The notes: generated by a model not told the origin, from the sequence alone. Shown: positions 8,365 through 18,093, counted from the first letter of the stretch. The stretch is DNA of 64,000 bases from Shinella fusca (GCF_014203155.1 NZ_JACHIK010000009.1:1-64000), one strand, 5' to 3'. Program-made: numbers and translations.

Positions 8365-9588
8365 TCAGCCGCGCTTGTTGCGGGCGGCGAGCGTGCGCAG
8401 GCGCAGCGCGTTCAGCTTGATGAAGCCGGCGGCGTCCTTCTGGTCGTAGGCGCCCTGGTCGTCCTCGAACGTGACGAGCTTGTCGGAATAGAGCGACTTT
8501 GCAGATTCGCGGCCGGTGACCATGACGTTGCCCTTGTAGAGCTTCAGCGTCACTTCGCCTTCGACATGCTCCTGGCTCCGGTCGATCGCGGCCTGCAGCA
8601 TCTCGCGCTCCGGCGAGAACCAGAAGCCGTAATAGATCAGCTCCGCATAGCGCGGCATCAGCTCGTCTTTCAGGTGCGCGGCGCCGCGGTCGAGGGTGAT
8701 GCTCTCGATGGCGCGGTGCGCGGCGAGCAGGATCGTGCCGCCGGGCGTCTCGTAGACGCCGCGCGACTTCATGCCGACGAAGCGGTTCTCCACGAGATCG
8801 AGGCGGCCGATGCCGTTGTCGCGGCCGTAAGTGTTGAGGGTGGCGAGCAGCGTCGCCGGCGACATGCGCACGCCGTTGATGGAGACGGCGTCGCCCCGCT
8901 CGAAGCCGACCTTGATGACGGTCGCCTTGTCCGGCGCCGTCTCCGGCGAGATGGTGCGCATATGCACGTATTCGGGCGCCTCGACGGCCGGGTCTTCCAG
9001 AACCTTGCCCTCGGAGGAGGAGTGCAGCAGGTTCGCGTCGACCGAGAAGGGCGCCTCGCCCTTCTTGTCCTTGGCGACCGGGATCTGGTGCTGCTCGGCG
9101 AATTCGAGCAGGTGCGTGCGGCTCTTGAACGACCAGTCGCGCCAAGGCGCGATGATCTTGATGTCCGGGTTCAGCGCATAGGCCGAAAGCTCGAAGCGGA
9201 CCTGGTCGTTGCCCTTGCCGGTCGCGCCGTGCGCGATGGCGTCGGCGCCGGTCTTGGCGGCGATCTCGATCAGGTGCTTGGAGATCAGCGGGCGGGCGAT
9301 GGAGGTGCCGAGCAGGTAGACGCCCTCATAAACCGCATTGGCACGGAACATCGGGAAGACGAAATCGCGCACGAATTCCTCGCGCACGTCCTCGATGAAG
9401 ATCTCCTTGATGCCGAGCATCTCGGCCTTCTTGCGCGCCGGCTCCAGCTCTTCGCCCTGGCCGAGGTCGGCCGTGAAGGTCACGACTTCCGCGTTAAGTT
9501 CGGTCTGCAGCCATTTCAGGATGATCGAGGTGTCGAGGCCGCCCGAATAGGCCAGCACGACTTTCTTCACGTCTTTATGTGATGCCAT
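8365..9588 (-). CDS. argG: Argininosuccinate synthase
   Basis: A 407-residue enzyme of the standard length. It joins citrulline and aspartate using ATP to make argininosuccinate in arginine synthesis. The ATP pyrophosphatase P-loop AYSGGLDTS lies at residues 13-21, and the aspartate and citrulline-binding stretches follow ([25 protein letters not shown]). The start is the ATG at 9588, giving [17 protein letters not shown]. It is a single gene divergent from an SDR oxidoreductase, with a terminator just downstream. Confidence 0.97.
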   Translation of the reverse strand: MASHKDVKKVVLAYSGGLDTSIILKWLQTELNAEVVTFTADLGQGEELEPARKKAEMLGIKEIFIEDVREEFVRDFVFPMFRANAVYEGVYLLGTSIARPLISKHLIEIAAKTGADAIAHGATGKGNDQVRFELSAYALNPDIKIIAPWRDWSFKSRTHLLEFAEQHQIPVAKDKKGEAPFSVDANLLHSSSEGKVLEDPAVEAPEYVHMRTISPETAPDKATVIKVGFERGDAVSINGVRMSPATLLATLNTYGRDNGIGRLDLVENRFVGMKSRGVYETPGGTILLAAHRAIESITLDRGAAHLKDELMPRYAELIYYGFWFSPEREMLQAAIDRSQEHVEGEVTLKLYKGNVMVTGRESAKSLYSDKLVTFEDDQGAYDQKDAAGFIKLNALRLRTLAARNKRG

Positions 9589-9712
9589 GATGATGAGGTC
9601 CGTTGCATGAAGGGATGCGGCAAGCCCGCGAAAGCCCGGTGTCGCGGCACTTTTAGCGAGATTGGCGCGCGACGCAAGGGCAAGGCCCGCCGCTTGCCGG
9701 CGCGGGCGGGGT

Positions 9713-9740
9713 TTGACCCGGGCCTTGAAGTCCCCATATT
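9713..9740 (+). promoter_or_regulatory. Sigma-70-type promoter for the SDR gene
   Basis: TTGACC (9713-9718), 16-base spacer, CATATT (9735-9740), followed by the ATG at 9772. It is a reasonable housekeeping promoter by sequence only. Confidence 0.45.
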
Positions 9741-9771
9741 CCGCCCGGTAGACCATTGAAGGGGCGATCCC

Positions 9772-10623
9772 ATGACGAAGATTTCGGATATCATCAAGCC
9801 GGCCAACGTCGCCGTCATCACGGGCGGCGCCTCCGGCATCGGCCTTGCCGCCGCGAGGCGCTTCGCGGAGGCCGGCATGTGTGTCGCGCTTGCCGACCGC
9901 GATGCCGACCGGCTCGGCGAGGCCCGCGCGGAAATCGAGGCCATTTCGGGCGAGGCCAACGTCATGGCGGTGGAAACCGACGTTGCCCACCGCCACGAGC
10001 TGGAAGCGCTGCAACGCGCCGTGCTGCAGCGCTTCGGCCGCGTGCATGTGCTGATGAACAATGCCGGCATCCAGCCGGATACCTCCATCTTCAGCGCCGA
10101 AGCGAACTGGGACCATATCCTTTCCGTCAACCTGATGGGCGTCATCCACGGCACGCAGGTCTTCGGCCCCGACATGCTGGCCCATGGCGAACCGGGCCTC
10201 ATCATCAACACCGGCTCCAAGCAGGGCATCACCACGCCGCCCGGCAACCCGGCCTACAACGTCTCCAAGGCCGGCGTGAAGGTCTTCACCGAGGCGCTGG
10301 AGCACGAGCTGCGCAACACCGAAGGCGCGAAGGTCTCCGCCCATCTCCTCATCCCCGGCTTCGTCTTCACGGCGCTCACGAGGGGCGAGCGCACCGAAAA
10401 GCCGCATGCCGCCTGGACGCCGGCCCAGACCGTCGAATTCATGATGGAGAGCCTGGAGCGCGGCGATTTCTACATCCTCTGCCCCGACAACGACGTACCC
10501 CGCGCCCTCGACGAGCGCCGCATGGCCTGGGCGATGGGCGACATCATCGGGAACCGCCCGCCGCTCTCGCGCTGGCACAAGGACTATGCGGAGAAATTCA
10601 GGGCCTTCGTGGAGGAGGGCTGA
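9772..10623 (+). CDS. SDR-family NAD(P)-dependent oxidoreductase
   Basis: A 283-residue classical short-chain dehydrogenase. The cofactor motif TGGASGIG is at residues 17-24, NNAG in the middle, the catalytic serine at about S149 (NTGSKQG) and Y162-K166 (YNVSK). It is longer than the 250-residue norm because of a C-terminal extension (about 215-283) containing [21 protein letters not shown] and [12 protein letters not shown], which may shape the substrate pocket. Substrate unknown. Preceded by GAAGGGGCGATCCC and a plausible promoter. Confidence 0.88.
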   Translation: MTKISDIIKPANVAVITGGASGIGLAAARRFAEAGMCVALADRDADRLGEARAEIEAISGEANVMAVETDVAHRHELEALQRAVLQRFGRVHVLMNNAGIQPDTSIFSAEANWDHILSVNLMGVIHGTQVFGPDMLAHGEPGLIINTGSKQGITTPPGNPAYNVSKAGVKVFTEALEHELRNTEGAKVSAHLLIPGFVFTALTRGERTEKPHAAWTPAQTVEFMMESLERGDFYILCPDNDVPRALDERRMAWAMGDIIGNRPPLSRWHKDYAEKFRAFVEEG

Positions 10624-10727
10624 CCCATCTCCATCACGGTAACAGCCCATCATAGACTTTGATTGGTAATCTTCCGAAAGCCGGATTAGACGTCTTCCAT
10701 CTTCTCCGACTTCCGGAAACCGTCGCC

Positions 10728-11369
10728 ATGGACTTCCTGCCCACGCTTGCAACGCTCCTTGCCTTCACGGCCGCCAGCCTGCTGCTGGCCATGACGCCGG
10801 GTCCCGACATGACGCTCTCGATCAGCCGGGCGCTGTCGCAGGGCCGCGGGCCGGCGCTCTTTGTGGTGATCGGCACCAGCCTCGGCATCGTCGTCCACAC
10901 GATGCTCGTCGCCTTCGGCATCTCGGCGCTGATCACCGCCTCGCCGACGGCCTTCCTGATCCTGAAGACGGGCGGGGCCGCCTACCTGCTGTGGCTTGCC
11001 GTGCAGGCGATCCGCTACGGTTCGAATTTCACGGTGAAGGCGGCGGCCGGCCCGCGCGGCACCGTACTTGTCAATATCTCGTCCGGCTTCTGGGTGAACC
11101 TGCTCAATCCCAAGGTCATCATCTTCTTCATGACCTTCCTGCCGCAGTTCATCTCGGCCGGCGACCCGAACGTCACCGGCAAGCTGATCTTCCTCGGCCT
11201 GTTCTTCATCGTCGTCGGCATTCCGGTGAACGTGATCGTCATCCTTGCCGCCGACCGGCTGGCAAGCTGGCTCCAGCAGAACCCGAAGGTGCTGCGCGGC
11301 ATCGATTATACCTTCGCCGGCGTGTTCTCGGTCTTCGCGATGAAGATCTTCCTCACCCAGTCCCGCTGA
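10728..11369 (+). CDS. LysE/RhtB-family exporter
   Basis: A 213-residue membrane protein with about six hydrophobic segments. It has the LysE signature [20 protein letters not shown] near the N-terminus and [18 protein letters not shown] in the middle, a close match to the RhtB-type consensus. It probably exports a neutral amino acid or lactone-like metabolite. The ATG at 10728 starts directly at the first membrane segment. It is unrelated in position to the other LysE gene at 7009 and converges on the ABC ATPase gene with only 6 intergenic bases. Confidence 0.9.
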   Translation: MDFLPTLATLLAFTAASLLLAMTPGPDMTLSISRALSQGRGPALFVVIGTSLGIVVHTMLVAFGISALITASPTAFLILKTGGAAYLLWLAVQAIRYGSNFTVKAAAGPRGTVLVNISSGFWVNLLNPKVIIFFMTFLPQFISAGDPNVTGKLIFLGLFFIVVGIPVNVIVILAADRLASWLQQNPKVLRGIDYTFAGVFSVFAMKIFLTQSR

Positions 11370-11375
11370 CCGGCC

Positions 11376-12170
11376 TCAGCCGATCAGCAAGGCGTCGTCG
11401 TCCAGCGTCTGGCCGCGCATCTTGCGGAACATGGCGATGAGGTCTTCGACCTGCAAATTCCTGCGGTTGTCGCCGGCGACGTCCAGCACGATCTCCCCGC
11501 CGTGCAGCATGACGGTGCGGTGGCCGTAGTCGAGCGCCTGACGCATCGAGTGCGTCACCATCAGCGTCGTCAGCTTGCGCTCGGAGACGATCTTCTGCGT
11601 GAGGGTCATGATGAACTCGGCCATGCCCGGGTCGAGCGCGGCCGTGTGCTCATCGAGCAGCAGCACGTCGGAGCCGGCAAGCGTCGCCATGACGAGCGAG
11701 ACGGCCTGCCGCTGGCCGCCGGACAGAAGATCCATCCGGTCGCGCATGCGGTTTTCCAGGCCAAGGTTCAACTCGGCGATGCGCTCGCGGAAATGCGCGC
11801 GGCGCTGCGGCCCGAGCGCCGCGGCAAGGCCGCGCCGTTCGCCGCGCCTTGCGGCAAGCGCAAGGTTCTCCTCGATGGAGAGCGCGCCGCAGCTTCCCGT
11901 CAGCGGATCCTGGAAGACGCGGGCGACGCGGCCGGCGCGGGCGGCGGTGCCCTGGCGCGTCACGTCGGCGGTGCCGATCTTCACCTGGCCTTCGGTCGCG
12001 ATGACGTCGCCGGCGAGGACGCCGAGCAGCGTCGACTTGCCCGCACCGTTCGAGCCGATGACGGTGACGAACTGGCCTTCCTCGATGGTGAGGCTGACGC
12101 CGTTCAGCGCCTGCTTCTGCAGCGGCGTACCCTTGCCGAAGACGACCTTGATATCGGAAACGGAGATCAT
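11376..12170 (-). CDS. ABC transporter ATP-binding protein, TrpZ-type
   Basis: A 264-residue ABC ATPase: Walker A GSNGAGKS (residues 39-46), signature LLSGGQRQAV, Walker B DVLLLDEHTAALDP. The DEHTAALD variant and the partner genes place it in the COG1101-type group that works with COG4120 permeases and COG2984 binding proteins, some of which import tryptophan or tyrosine. The ATG at 12170 shares one base with the permease stop (TGATG), so translation is coupled. It is the last gene of the operon. Confidence 0.9.
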   Translation of the reverse strand: MISVSDIKVVFGKGTPLQKQALNGVSLTIEEGQFVTVIGSNGAGKSTLLGVLAGDVIATEGQVKIGTADVTRQGTAARAGRVARVFQDPLTGSCGALSIEENLALAARRGERRGLAAALGPQRRAHFRERIAELNLGLENRMRDRMDLLSGGQRQAVSLVMATLAGSDVLLLDEHTAALDPGMAEFIMTLTQKIVSERKLTTLMVTHSMRQALDYGHRTVMLHGGEIVLDVAGDNRRNLQVEDLIAMFRKMRGQTLDDDALLIG

Positions 12171-13048
12171 CAAGCGGCTCCCCCGCGGCGAAGGCGCGGC
12201 AGCACGAGCGCCACGGTGACGAGCACCGCCGTCACGAAATTGAGGTCGGAGGCCTGCAGGCCCAGGACGTCGGACGACAGGGCGAGCTGGATGGCGATGC
12301 GGTAGAGGATCGAACCGACGACGCAGCCGATCAGCGCGGCGAGGATGCCGCGCGCGCCGAACAGCGTCTCGCCGATGATGACGGCGGCAAGGCCGACGAC
12401 GATGGTGCCGACGCCCGAGGTGACGTCGGCAAAGCCGTTCGTCTGGGCGAAGAGCGCGCCGCCGAGGGCGACCAGCGCATTGGAAAGCGCGATGCCGAGA
12501 TAGATCTGCCGGTTGGTGTCGACGCCCTGCGCGCGGGCCATGCGGGCATTCGCCCCGGTCGCACGCATCGAAAGGCCGGCATCGCTCTCAAGGAAGCGCC
12601 AGACGACGATGACCGCGACGACGACGAGGACGCCGACGAAGAGCGGACGGACGTAGAAATCCCTGAGGCCGTGGCCGAAGAAGGGGCTGATCATCGTCTC
12701 GGCATTGATCAGCGCGACGTTCGGCTTGCCCATGACGCGCAGGTTCACCGAGAAGAGCGCGATCATCGTCAGGATCGAGGCGAGGAGGTTGAGGATGCGG
12801 AAACGCACGTTCAGCATCGCCGTGACGAGGCCGGCAAGGGCGCCCGCCACCATGGCGACGGCCGATGCGAGCCAGGGATTGAGCCCCGCGATGATCAGCA
12901 CGGCCGCGACGGCGGCACCGAGCGGAAAGGATCCGTCCACGGTCAGGTCCGGAAAATCCAGCACGCGGAAGGCAAGGTAAACGCCGATCGAAACGAAGGC
13001 GAAGACCAGCCCCAGTTCGACGGCACCCCAGAAGGCAATCAGGCTCAC
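12170..13048 (-). CDS. ABC transporter permease, TrpY-type
   Basis: A 292-residue membrane protein with about eight hydrophobic segments, resembling branched-chain amino acid/ribose-type permeases: FRVLDFPDLTVDGSFPLGAA near the start and a GANARMARAQGVD loop that contacts the ATPase. The protein reads as the single permease of a COG4120 system and would act as a homodimer. It starts 127 bases downstream of the binding-protein gene with a hairpin between them, and its stop overlaps the ATPase start. Confidence 0.88.
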   Translation of the reverse strand: MSLIAFWGAVELGLVFAFVSIGVYLAFRVLDFPDLTVDGSFPLGAAVAAVLIIAGLNPWLASAVAMVAGALAGLVTAMLNVRFRILNLLASILTMIALFSVNLRVMGKPNVALINAETMISPFFGHGLRDFYVRPLFVGVLVVVAVIVVWRFLESDAGLSMRATGANARMARAQGVDTNRQIYLGIALSNALVALGGALFAQTNGFADVTSGVGTIVVGLAAVIIGETLFGARGILAALIGCVVGSILYRIAIQLALSSDVLGLQASDLNFVTAVLVTVALVLPRLRRGGAA

Positions 13049-13111
13049 GGCTCTCGGCTTTCTCTTGGCACTACCCGTTCCGCGTTCCCGCGGGATGGGC
13101 CTTCTTAACAG

Positions 13112-13146
13112 ATCAACCGCCGCCGGGCGATCCGGCAGCGGTTGAT
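13112..13146 (-). terminator. Intra-operon hairpin between binding protein and permease genes
   Basis: The arms atcaaccgc (13112-13120) and gcggttgat (13138-13146) are perfectly complementary, with further pairing inside. There is no U-tract on the minus strand. Such a hairpin after a binding-protein gene usually protects the upstream message and lowers expression of the membrane subunits. Confidence 0.5.
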
Positions 13147-13174
13147 TCCGATTTCGGTTGTCCGGGAGCCCGGA

Positions 13175-14128
13175 TTATTCGATCACGCGGGTCGCGCGGC
13201 CGATGACGGCTTCCGGCAGGGTGACGCCCATCTTGGCGGCGGCGGACTTGTTGACGACGAGGTCCGTGCCGGCCGCGACCTTCACGGCGATGTCGCCGGG
13301 ATTCTCACCCTTGAGGATGCGCACGACGACTTCACCCGTCTGCTTGCCGACGTCATGGTAATTGAAGCCGAGGGCCGCGATGGCGCCGCGCGAGACGGAA
13401 TCCGTGTCGGCGGTGAAGAGCGGGAGTTTGGCTTCCTCGGCAACGGCGACCGCGCCTTCCAGCGCCGAGATGATCGTGTTGTCCGTCGGGATGTAGATCG
13501 CATCGGCGCGGCCGACCAGCGCGCGGGCGGCGCCCTGCACCTCGGCCGACTTGGTGGCGGCGGATTCGACGACCGTGAGGCCCGCCTTCTCGGCTTCCGC
13601 CTTCAGGACGGCGAGCAGCGAGACGGAGTTGGCTTCACCCGAATTGTAGAGGAAGCCGATCGTCTTGGCGTTGGGCAGGATTTCCTTGATCAGTGCCAGA
13701 TGCTCGGCGACCGGCGACATGTCGGAAAGGCCGGTGACGTTGCCGCCGGGCTTGTCCATGTTCGTGACGAGCTGCGCACCGACCGGATCGGAGACGGCCG
13801 TGAAGACGACCGGGATATCCTTCGTGGCGGAAACGACGGCCTGGGCGGACGGCGTGGAGATCGGCACGATGACGTTCGGGCCTTCGCCGACGAACTGGCG
13901 GGCGATCTGCGCGGCCGTCGCGGGGTTGCCCTGCGCCGATTCGTAGATGAACTTCAGGTTCTCGCCTTCCTTGTAGCCGGCCGCTTCCAGCGCTTCCTTG
14001 ACGCCGTCGCGGGCGGCATCGAGCGCCGGATGTTCGACGATGGCGGTCACGGCGACCGTGACGTCTTCGGCCTGTGCGGGCAGCGTGATCGCGAGCGTTG
14101 CCGCGAAGGCGAGCAGGATATGGCGCAT
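13175..14128 (-). CDS. ABC transporter substrate-binding protein, TrpX family
   Basis: A 317-residue periplasmic protein with a signal peptide (MRHILLAFAATLAITLPAQA, cleavage after residue 20). The mature sequence begins VTVAVTAIVEHPALDAARDG and contains GKNLKF-like EGENLKFIYESAQGNP, IPVVFTAVSDPVGAQLV and GMTLPEAV-like ends, the pattern of COG2984. Related proteins bind aromatic amino acids, but the ligand here is not known. It is the first gene of the three-gene importer and has its own promoter with an overlapping inverted repeat. Confidence 0.92.
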   Translation of the reverse strand: MRHILLAFAATLAITLPAQAEDVTVAVTAIVEHPALDAARDGVKEALEAAGYKEGENLKFIYESAQGNPATAAQIARQFVGEGPNVIVPISTPSAQAVVSATKDIPVVFTAVSDPVGAQLVTNMDKPGGNVTGLSDMSPVAEHLALIKEILPNAKTIGFLYNSGEANSVSLLAVLKAEAEKAGLTVVESAATKSAEVQGAARALVGRADAIYIPTDNTIISALEGAVAVAEEAKLPLFTADTDSVSRGAIAALGFNYHDVGKQTGEVVVRILKGENPGDIAVKVAAGTDLVVNKSAAAKMGVTLPEAVIGRATRVIE

Positions 14129-14153
14129 GGATGGGTCTCCCTGAATGATTTTA

Positions 14154-14187
14154 GGCCGTTTCTAGGCAAAACGGCCGGTCAAATCAA
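14154..14187 (-). promoter_or_regulatory. Promoter of the TrpXYZ-type operon with overlapping inverted repeat
   Basis: On the minus strand TTGATT (14187-14182), 17-base spacer, TAGAAA (14164-14159). The inverted repeat ggccgttt (14154-14161) / aaacggcc (14169-14176) covers the -10 element and part of the spacer, the position expected for a repressor operator. No regulator gene lies next to it. Confidence 0.5.
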
Positions 14188-14248
14188 TTCTCGCGACCCG
14201 CTCGGTCGATCATATTTTCTGATGGGACGTGGGAGCGCAGCCTGCTCC

Positions 14249-15487
14249 TCAGTCGTCCTCGCCGTGCCCGGCGATCATCATCGCCTCGAAGGCCATGCGC
14301 TCGACCTTGCGCATGCGCTCGGATTCCGACTTGAGCTGGCCGCAGGCGGCGAGGATGTCGCGGCCGCGCGGGGTGCGGATCGGCGAGGCGTAGCCGGCCT
14401 GGTTGATGAAATCCGCGAAGCGCTCGATCTGCTCCCAGTCCGAACACTGGTAGTTCGTGCCCGGCCAGGGATTGAACGGGATGAGGTTGATCTTCGCCGG
14501 AATGCCCTTCAGGAGCTGCACCAGCAGCTTGGCATCCTCCAGGCTGTCGTTAACATCCTTCAGCATCACATATTCGAAGGTGATGCGCCGCGCGTTCGAC
14601 AGGCTCGGATAGGCCCGGCAGGCCTCCAGCAGGTCCTTCAGCGGATATTTCTTATTGATCGGCACCAGCATGTCGCGCAGCTCGTCGCGCACGGCATGGA
14701 GCGAGATCGCCAGCATGACGCCGATCTCCGAGCCGGTGCGGTAGATTTCCGGCACGATGCCGGAGGTCGACAGCGTCACCCGGCGCTTGGAGAGCGAAAG
14801 CCCGTCGCCGTCCGTGGCGATCAGCAGCGCCGTCTTCACGCTCTCGAAATTGTAGAGCGGCTCGCCCATGCCCATCATGACGATGTTGGAGACCTTGCGG
14901 CCCTCGGCGGGAACGATGGCGCCGGCCGGCGTGTCGCGGTCGGGGAAGTCGCCGAGCCGGTCGCGGGCGAGCAGGAGCTGGGAAAGGATTTCCTCCGCCG
15001 TCAGGTTGCGCACCAGCTTCTGCGTGCCGGTATGACAGAAGGAGCAGGTGAGCGTGCAGCCGACCTGGCTGGAGATGCAGAGCGTGCCGCGGCCCTCTTC
15101 CGGAATGTAGACGGTCTCGATCTCGACCGGACGACCGGCGCCGCGCGGGGGAAAGCGCAACAGCCACTTGCGCGTGCCGTCGCTCGACACCTGCTCCTCG
15201 ACGATCTCCGGCCGCGCGACGGTGAAATGCGTCTTCAGCATCTCGCGCATGTCCTTGGAGACGTTCGTCATGTCGTCGAAATCGGAGACGCCGCGCACAT
15301 AGAGCCAGTGCCAGAGCTGGCTGACGCGCATCTTCACCTGCCGCTCCGGCACGCCCTTTTCGGCCAGCGCGCGGCCCATGTCCTCGCGCGAAAGGCCGAT
15401 CAGCGACGGCTTTTCGGCGGCCGGGAGATTGCGGACGACCGGCGCCTTGACGGGTTCGGCCGTATTGAGAAAGTCCATGCTTGCCAT
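14249..15487 (-). CDS. rlmN: 23S rRNA (A2503-C2)/tRNA (A37-C2) methyltransferase RlmN
   Basis: A 412-residue radical-SAM enzyme that methylates C2 of A2503 in 23S rRNA and A37 in some tRNAs. The iron-sulfur motif CTLTCSFC starts at C144 and MGMGEPLYN follows. Downstream come the [18 protein letters not shown] and [14 protein letters not shown] signatures of RlmN/Cfr proteins, including the C-terminal Cys region (SDWEQ..RFADFI..AG). GAGGAA lies 8 bases before the ATG at 15487, giving MASMDFLN. It is a single gene. Confidence 0.96.
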   Translation of the reverse strand: MASMDFLNTAEPVKAPVVRNLPAAEKPSLIGLSREDMGRALAEKGVPERQVKMRVSQLWHWLYVRGVSDFDDMTNVSKDMREMLKTHFTVARPEIVEEQVSSDGTRKWLLRFPPRGAGRPVEIETVYIPEEGRGTLCISSQVGCTLTCSFCHTGTQKLVRNLTAEEILSQLLLARDRLGDFPDRDTPAGAIVPAEGRKVSNIVMMGMGEPLYNFESVKTALLIATDGDGLSLSKRRVTLSTSGIVPEIYRTGSEIGVMLAISLHAVRDELRDMLVPINKKYPLKDLLEACRAYPSLSNARRITFEYVMLKDVNDSLEDAKLLVQLLKGIPAKINLIPFNPWPGTNYQCSDWEQIERFADFINQAGYASPIRTPRGRDILAACGQLKSESERMRKVERMAFEAMMIAGHGEDD

Positions 15488-15676
15488 CGGGTCATTCCTC
15501 GGAACGCAGAGAGCGGCGCAGGCTTTTGCGCCGCAAGCGGTCCATGCTCGACTGAAGTTCATCGTGGACCCGAAAGCGCCGGTCATTGCGGCACACGGTC
15601 CGGTTGGCGGCCCTTTAGCATTGTTCCGGCGGAAAGTCACCTGCCTTGCCCGCAGCCGGCCCGGGCCAAACGAAAA

Positions 15677-15697
15677 GGGCCGGCGCAAGGCCGGCCC
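15677..15697 (-). terminator. Rho-independent terminator of the ialB-like gene
   Basis: The arms gggccgg and ccggccc (15677-15683, 15691-15697) are followed on the minus strand by TTTTCGTTT. It lies 24 bases past the stop of the IalB-like gene. Confidence 0.75.
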
Positions 15698-15720
15698 CCT
15701 CGTCGAATGCCGATCAAAAA

Positions 15721-16224
15721 TCAGCGGCAGCTTTCGATCTGCTTCAGCGCGGCCGAGATGCCGGAGAGCGAATAGGAATAGGAGGTCGCCGTGCCGCGGC
15801 GCGATTTCGCCTGGACCTGCATGTCCTTGCCGCCCTTCATGGCCGCGACCAGCGCCGGCTCCTCGGCGGCGTTCTCCACCCAGGCCGAGTTGCCCTTGGT
15901 GAACATGACGAAGGTGCGGCCGTCGACGACGACGTTGACCTTGGAACTTTCCTGCAGCGGATAGCCCATCATCGCCTGCGGCTCGTAGGAGATGTTCTGG
16001 CCGGGGCGCTGCGAGACGAGGAAGAAGACGTCGCCGTGGTCGACGCCGGCCGGGTTCTTTTCCTTCGGCACCGAGAGCACGTAGCAGACCTTGCCGCCGT
16101 TCGACTGGTAGGAATAGGCACCCCAGGCATTGAACTGCTGAATGCGCGTCGGCGTCTGTGCCGAGGCAACGCCTGCGGTCGTCAGAACGAGGGCGAGTGC
16201 GGTTGCGAGCTTTCTTACGAACAT
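15721..16224 (-). CDS. Invasion-associated locus B (IalB) family periplasmic protein
   Basis: A 167-residue secreted protein. Signal peptide of 22 residues ending GVASA; the mature domain carries [23 protein letters not shown], ending [18 protein letters not shown], the pattern of the IalB/DUF1176-like family named after a Bartonella protein. Two cysteines, one in KVCYV and one in the final ESCR, could form a disulfide. In free-living rhizobia its role is unknown. AGGAAAAC precedes the ATG at 16224. A stand-alone gene with its own terminator. Confidence 0.85.
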   Translation of the reverse strand: MFVRKLATALALVLTTAGVASAQTPTRIQQFNAWGAYSYQSNGGKVCYVLSVPKEKNPAGVDHGDVFFLVSQRPGQNISYEPQAMMGYPLQESSKVNVVVDGRTFVMFTKGNSAWVENAAEEPALVAAMKGGKDMQVQAKSRRGTATSYSYSLSGISAALKQIESCR

Positions 16225-16530
16225 GTTTTCCTGCCGGTTGTCTTGCCAGTGTTTGCCCGGCCGAAGGCGATGCCTTCCACGCCGGTGTCGGCCATGCATG
16301 ATAACGATTTGGTTCATTTTGACTTAATTCAGGTTACCAAACCGTCAACAGACGCCCATTTTACGAAGGTCTTCCGCGCCGCACCGGGACAAATCTGCGT
16401 CGATGTCCGCCACGCCTTTTGCAGGAAAGGCGGGCGTGCCCAGTCCCCAGTTGGTGAGATGAAACCCGTCGATGCCCTTAAAGGCACAAGGAATAGGGCA
16501 AGAATTTGACCCGAATCCGGCAGGGCCCGC
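16225..16530. other. Intergenic region upstream of the IalB-like gene
   Basis: This 306-base gap contains no frame I believe. It must hold the ialB-like promoter. The best match is TTGACG (16348-16343, minus) with TAAGTC (16326-16321) at 16-base spacing, which is weak. Confidence 0.3.
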
Positions 16531-16920
16531 TCAACCGGCGGGTTGCATGTCCGCTTCGTCCGCAAGCGCCTTGTCGGCGGAGGCGTAATGGTCCTCGCGG
16601 ATATGGCCGCGGATCGCCGCGAAGGCCGCCGTCAGCACGGCGATATCGTCGGAAAAGCCGACGATCGCGAAGAAATCCGGAATACCGTCGAGCGGCAGCA
16701 CGAAATAGGCGAGCGCCGCAAGCAGGATGCCGCGCACCTTGGTCGGCGTGCGCGGATCGAGCGCGCAATAGTAGGATGCCACGAGATCGCGGGAGAACGG
16801 CACCTGCCGCATCGCGCGCTTGAGAACCGGCCAGAACCGCTTCTTCACGCGCCGGCTCTGGCGCTCCTGTTCGTCCTCGTCCCCCGGCAGAAGGATCTCG
16901 CCGATCTTCACGTCATCCAT
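16531..16920 (-). CDS. DUF1232 (YkvA-type) membrane-associated protein
   Basis: A 129-residue protein. The central stretch, with ASYYCALDPRTPTKVRGIL followed by YFVLPLDGIPDFFAIVGFSDD and AVLTAAF, is the DUF1232/YkvA signature (Y-x-x-xP.D-x-IPD-x-x-x-x-G-x-x-DD). The segment between is hydrophobic and probably membrane-inserted. The N-terminus is acidic and the region before the domain basic. Function unknown across the family. Monocistronic, followed by the pterin dehydratase gene on the same strand with 72 bases between. Confidence 0.87.
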   Translation of the reverse strand: MDDVKIGEILLPGDEDEQERQSRRVKKRFWPVLKRAMRQVPFSRDLVASYYCALDPRTPTKVRGILLAALAYFVLPLDGIPDFFAIVGFSDDIAVLTAAFAAIRGHIREDHYASADKALADEADMQPAG

Positions 16921-16992
16921 GCATGGCCTCCTTCAGGTGGCGATGCCGGCATAGCCCGGCGGATCATCATATGGGAATGCGCCCATGCGCCT

Positions 16993-17301
16993 TCAACTCT
17001 TCGTGCGCAGGGCCGCGGCCTTGTCCATGGCGGCCGCCAGCTTGAAGTCGAGCTCGGTAAGGCCGCCCGCATCGTGGTTGGTCAGCCGCACGTCGACGCG
17101 GTTGTAGACGTTGAACCATTCGGGATGGTGGTTGAACTTCTCTGCGGCCAGCGCCGCCTCCGTCATGAAGCCGAAGGCTTCGCGGAAGGACTTGAACCTG
17201 TAGCTCTTCTCGATGGCGACGCCGTCGCCCGACCGCGTCCAGCCGTCGAGGCCGACCAGCGCCTCGCCGATCGCCTCTTCGCCCAGCTTTTCCTGTTTCA
17301 T
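16993..17301 (-). CDS. phhB: 4a-hydroxytetrahydrobiopterin dehydratase
   Basis: A 102-residue PCD/DCoH-fold enzyme. EKFNHHPEW at residues 54-62 and the later [14 protein letters not shown] supply the conserved His-His...His catalytic set. It recycles the 4a-carbinolamine formed during phenylalanine hydroxylation, though many alphaproteobacteria keep it without an adjacent phhA, as here; an alternative role in molybdopterin metabolism is known for homologues. ATG at 17301 with GGAGAGGCC upstream. Confidence 0.93.
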   Translation of the reverse strand: MKQEKLGEEAIGEALVGLDGWTRSGDGVAIEKSYRFKSFREAFGFMTEAALAAEKFNHHPEWFNVYNRVDVRLTNHDAGGLTELDFKLAAAMDKAAALRTKS

Positions 17302-17326
17302 GGCCTCTCCTTGTCTCCGAATGAAA

Positions 17327-17346
17327 ACGGCGCCCGAAGGCGCCGT
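17327..17346 (-). terminator. Rho-independent terminator after phaB
   Basis: A perfect 8-bp stem (acggcgcc / ggcgccgt) with loop cgaa, followed by TTTTCAT on the minus strand, 22 bases past the phaB stop. Confidence 0.75.
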
Positions 17347-17367
17347 GTTCCGTTTTCCCGGCCAGCC

Positions 17368-18093
17368 TCAGACGAAGAACTGGCCGCCATTCGCCGAGAT
17401 GGTCGAGCCGGTGATGAAGCCGGCGTCGTCCGAGGCGAGGAAGACGACGATGCGGGCGATCTCGTCCGGCTCGCCGAGGCGTCCGACCGGGATCAGCGGG
17501 ATGATCCGCTCGTTCAGCACCTTTTCCGGGATGGCGCGCACCATTTCCGTGCCGATATAGCCGGGGCAGATGGCGTTGACCGTGATGCCCTTGGCCGCGC
17601 CCTCCTGGGCGAGCGCCTTGGTGAAGCCGAGGTCGCCGGCCTTGGCGGCGGAATAGTTCGCCTGGCCCATCTGGCCCTTCTGGCCGTTGATCGACGAGAT
17701 GTTGATGACGCGGCCGAAGCTGCGGTCGCGCATGCCCGACCAGACCGGATGCGTCATGTTGAAGAGGCCGGTGAGGTTAGTGTTGATCACCGCGCCCCAC
17801 TGGTCAGGCGTCATCTTGTGGAACATCGCGTCGCGGGTGATGCCCGCATTGTTGACGAGGATGTCCACCGGCCCGAGATCGGCTTCCACCCGGCCGATCC
17901 CCTCGACGCAGGATTCGTAGCTCGACACGTCCCACTTGTAGACCGGAATGCCGGTCTCCGCCTTGAAGGCGTTCGCGGCATCGTCGTTGCCGGCATAGTT
18001 CGCAGCTACCTTGTATCCGGCGGCCTCCAGCGCAACCGAAATGGCTGCGCCGATGCCCCGCGATCCCCCCGTTACCAGTGCTACTCTGCTCAT
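17368..18093 (-). CDS. phaB: Acetoacetyl-CoA reductase
   Basis: A 241-residue SDR, exactly the usual PhaB length. TGGSRGIG at residues 8-15, NNAG, catalytic S in NISSINGQKGQMGQ and YSAAKAG. The GQKGQxGQxNYSAAKAG block is diagnostic of NADPH-dependent acetoacetyl-CoA reductases. It makes (R)-3-hydroxybutyryl-CoA, the monomer for polyhydroxybutyrate. ATG at 18093 is preceded by GGGGAG at the right distance; the GTG three codons upstream has no usable spacing. It follows phaA by 87 bases in the same operon; phaC is not in this window. Confidence 0.96.
   Translation of the reverse strand: MSRVALVTGGSRGIGAAISVALEAAGYKVAANYAGNDDAANAFKAETGIPVYKWDVSSYESCVEGIGRVEADLGPVDILVNNAGITRDAMFHKMTPDQWGAVINTNLTGLFNMTHPVWSGMRDRSFGRVINISSINGQKGQMGQANYSAAKAGDLGFTKALAQEGAAKGITVNAICPGYIGTEMVRAIPEKVLNERIIPLIPVGRLGEPDEIARIVVFLASDDAGFITGSTISANGGQFFV

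Noticed and set aside
13142-15775. An 877-codon plus-strand frame
   Set aside because: Antisense to the TrpX-type binding protein and rlmN; low-complexity, no start context and no family resemblance.
16325-16340. A CtrA-like TTAA with a second half upstream of the IalB-like gene
   Set aside because: The spacing is 6 bases and the second half is TTACC, so it does not match TTAA-N7-TTAAC.
16329-16565. A 78-codon minus-strand frame overlapping the end of the DUF1232 gene
   Set aside because: No family resemblance, poor start context, and overlap with a better supported gene.
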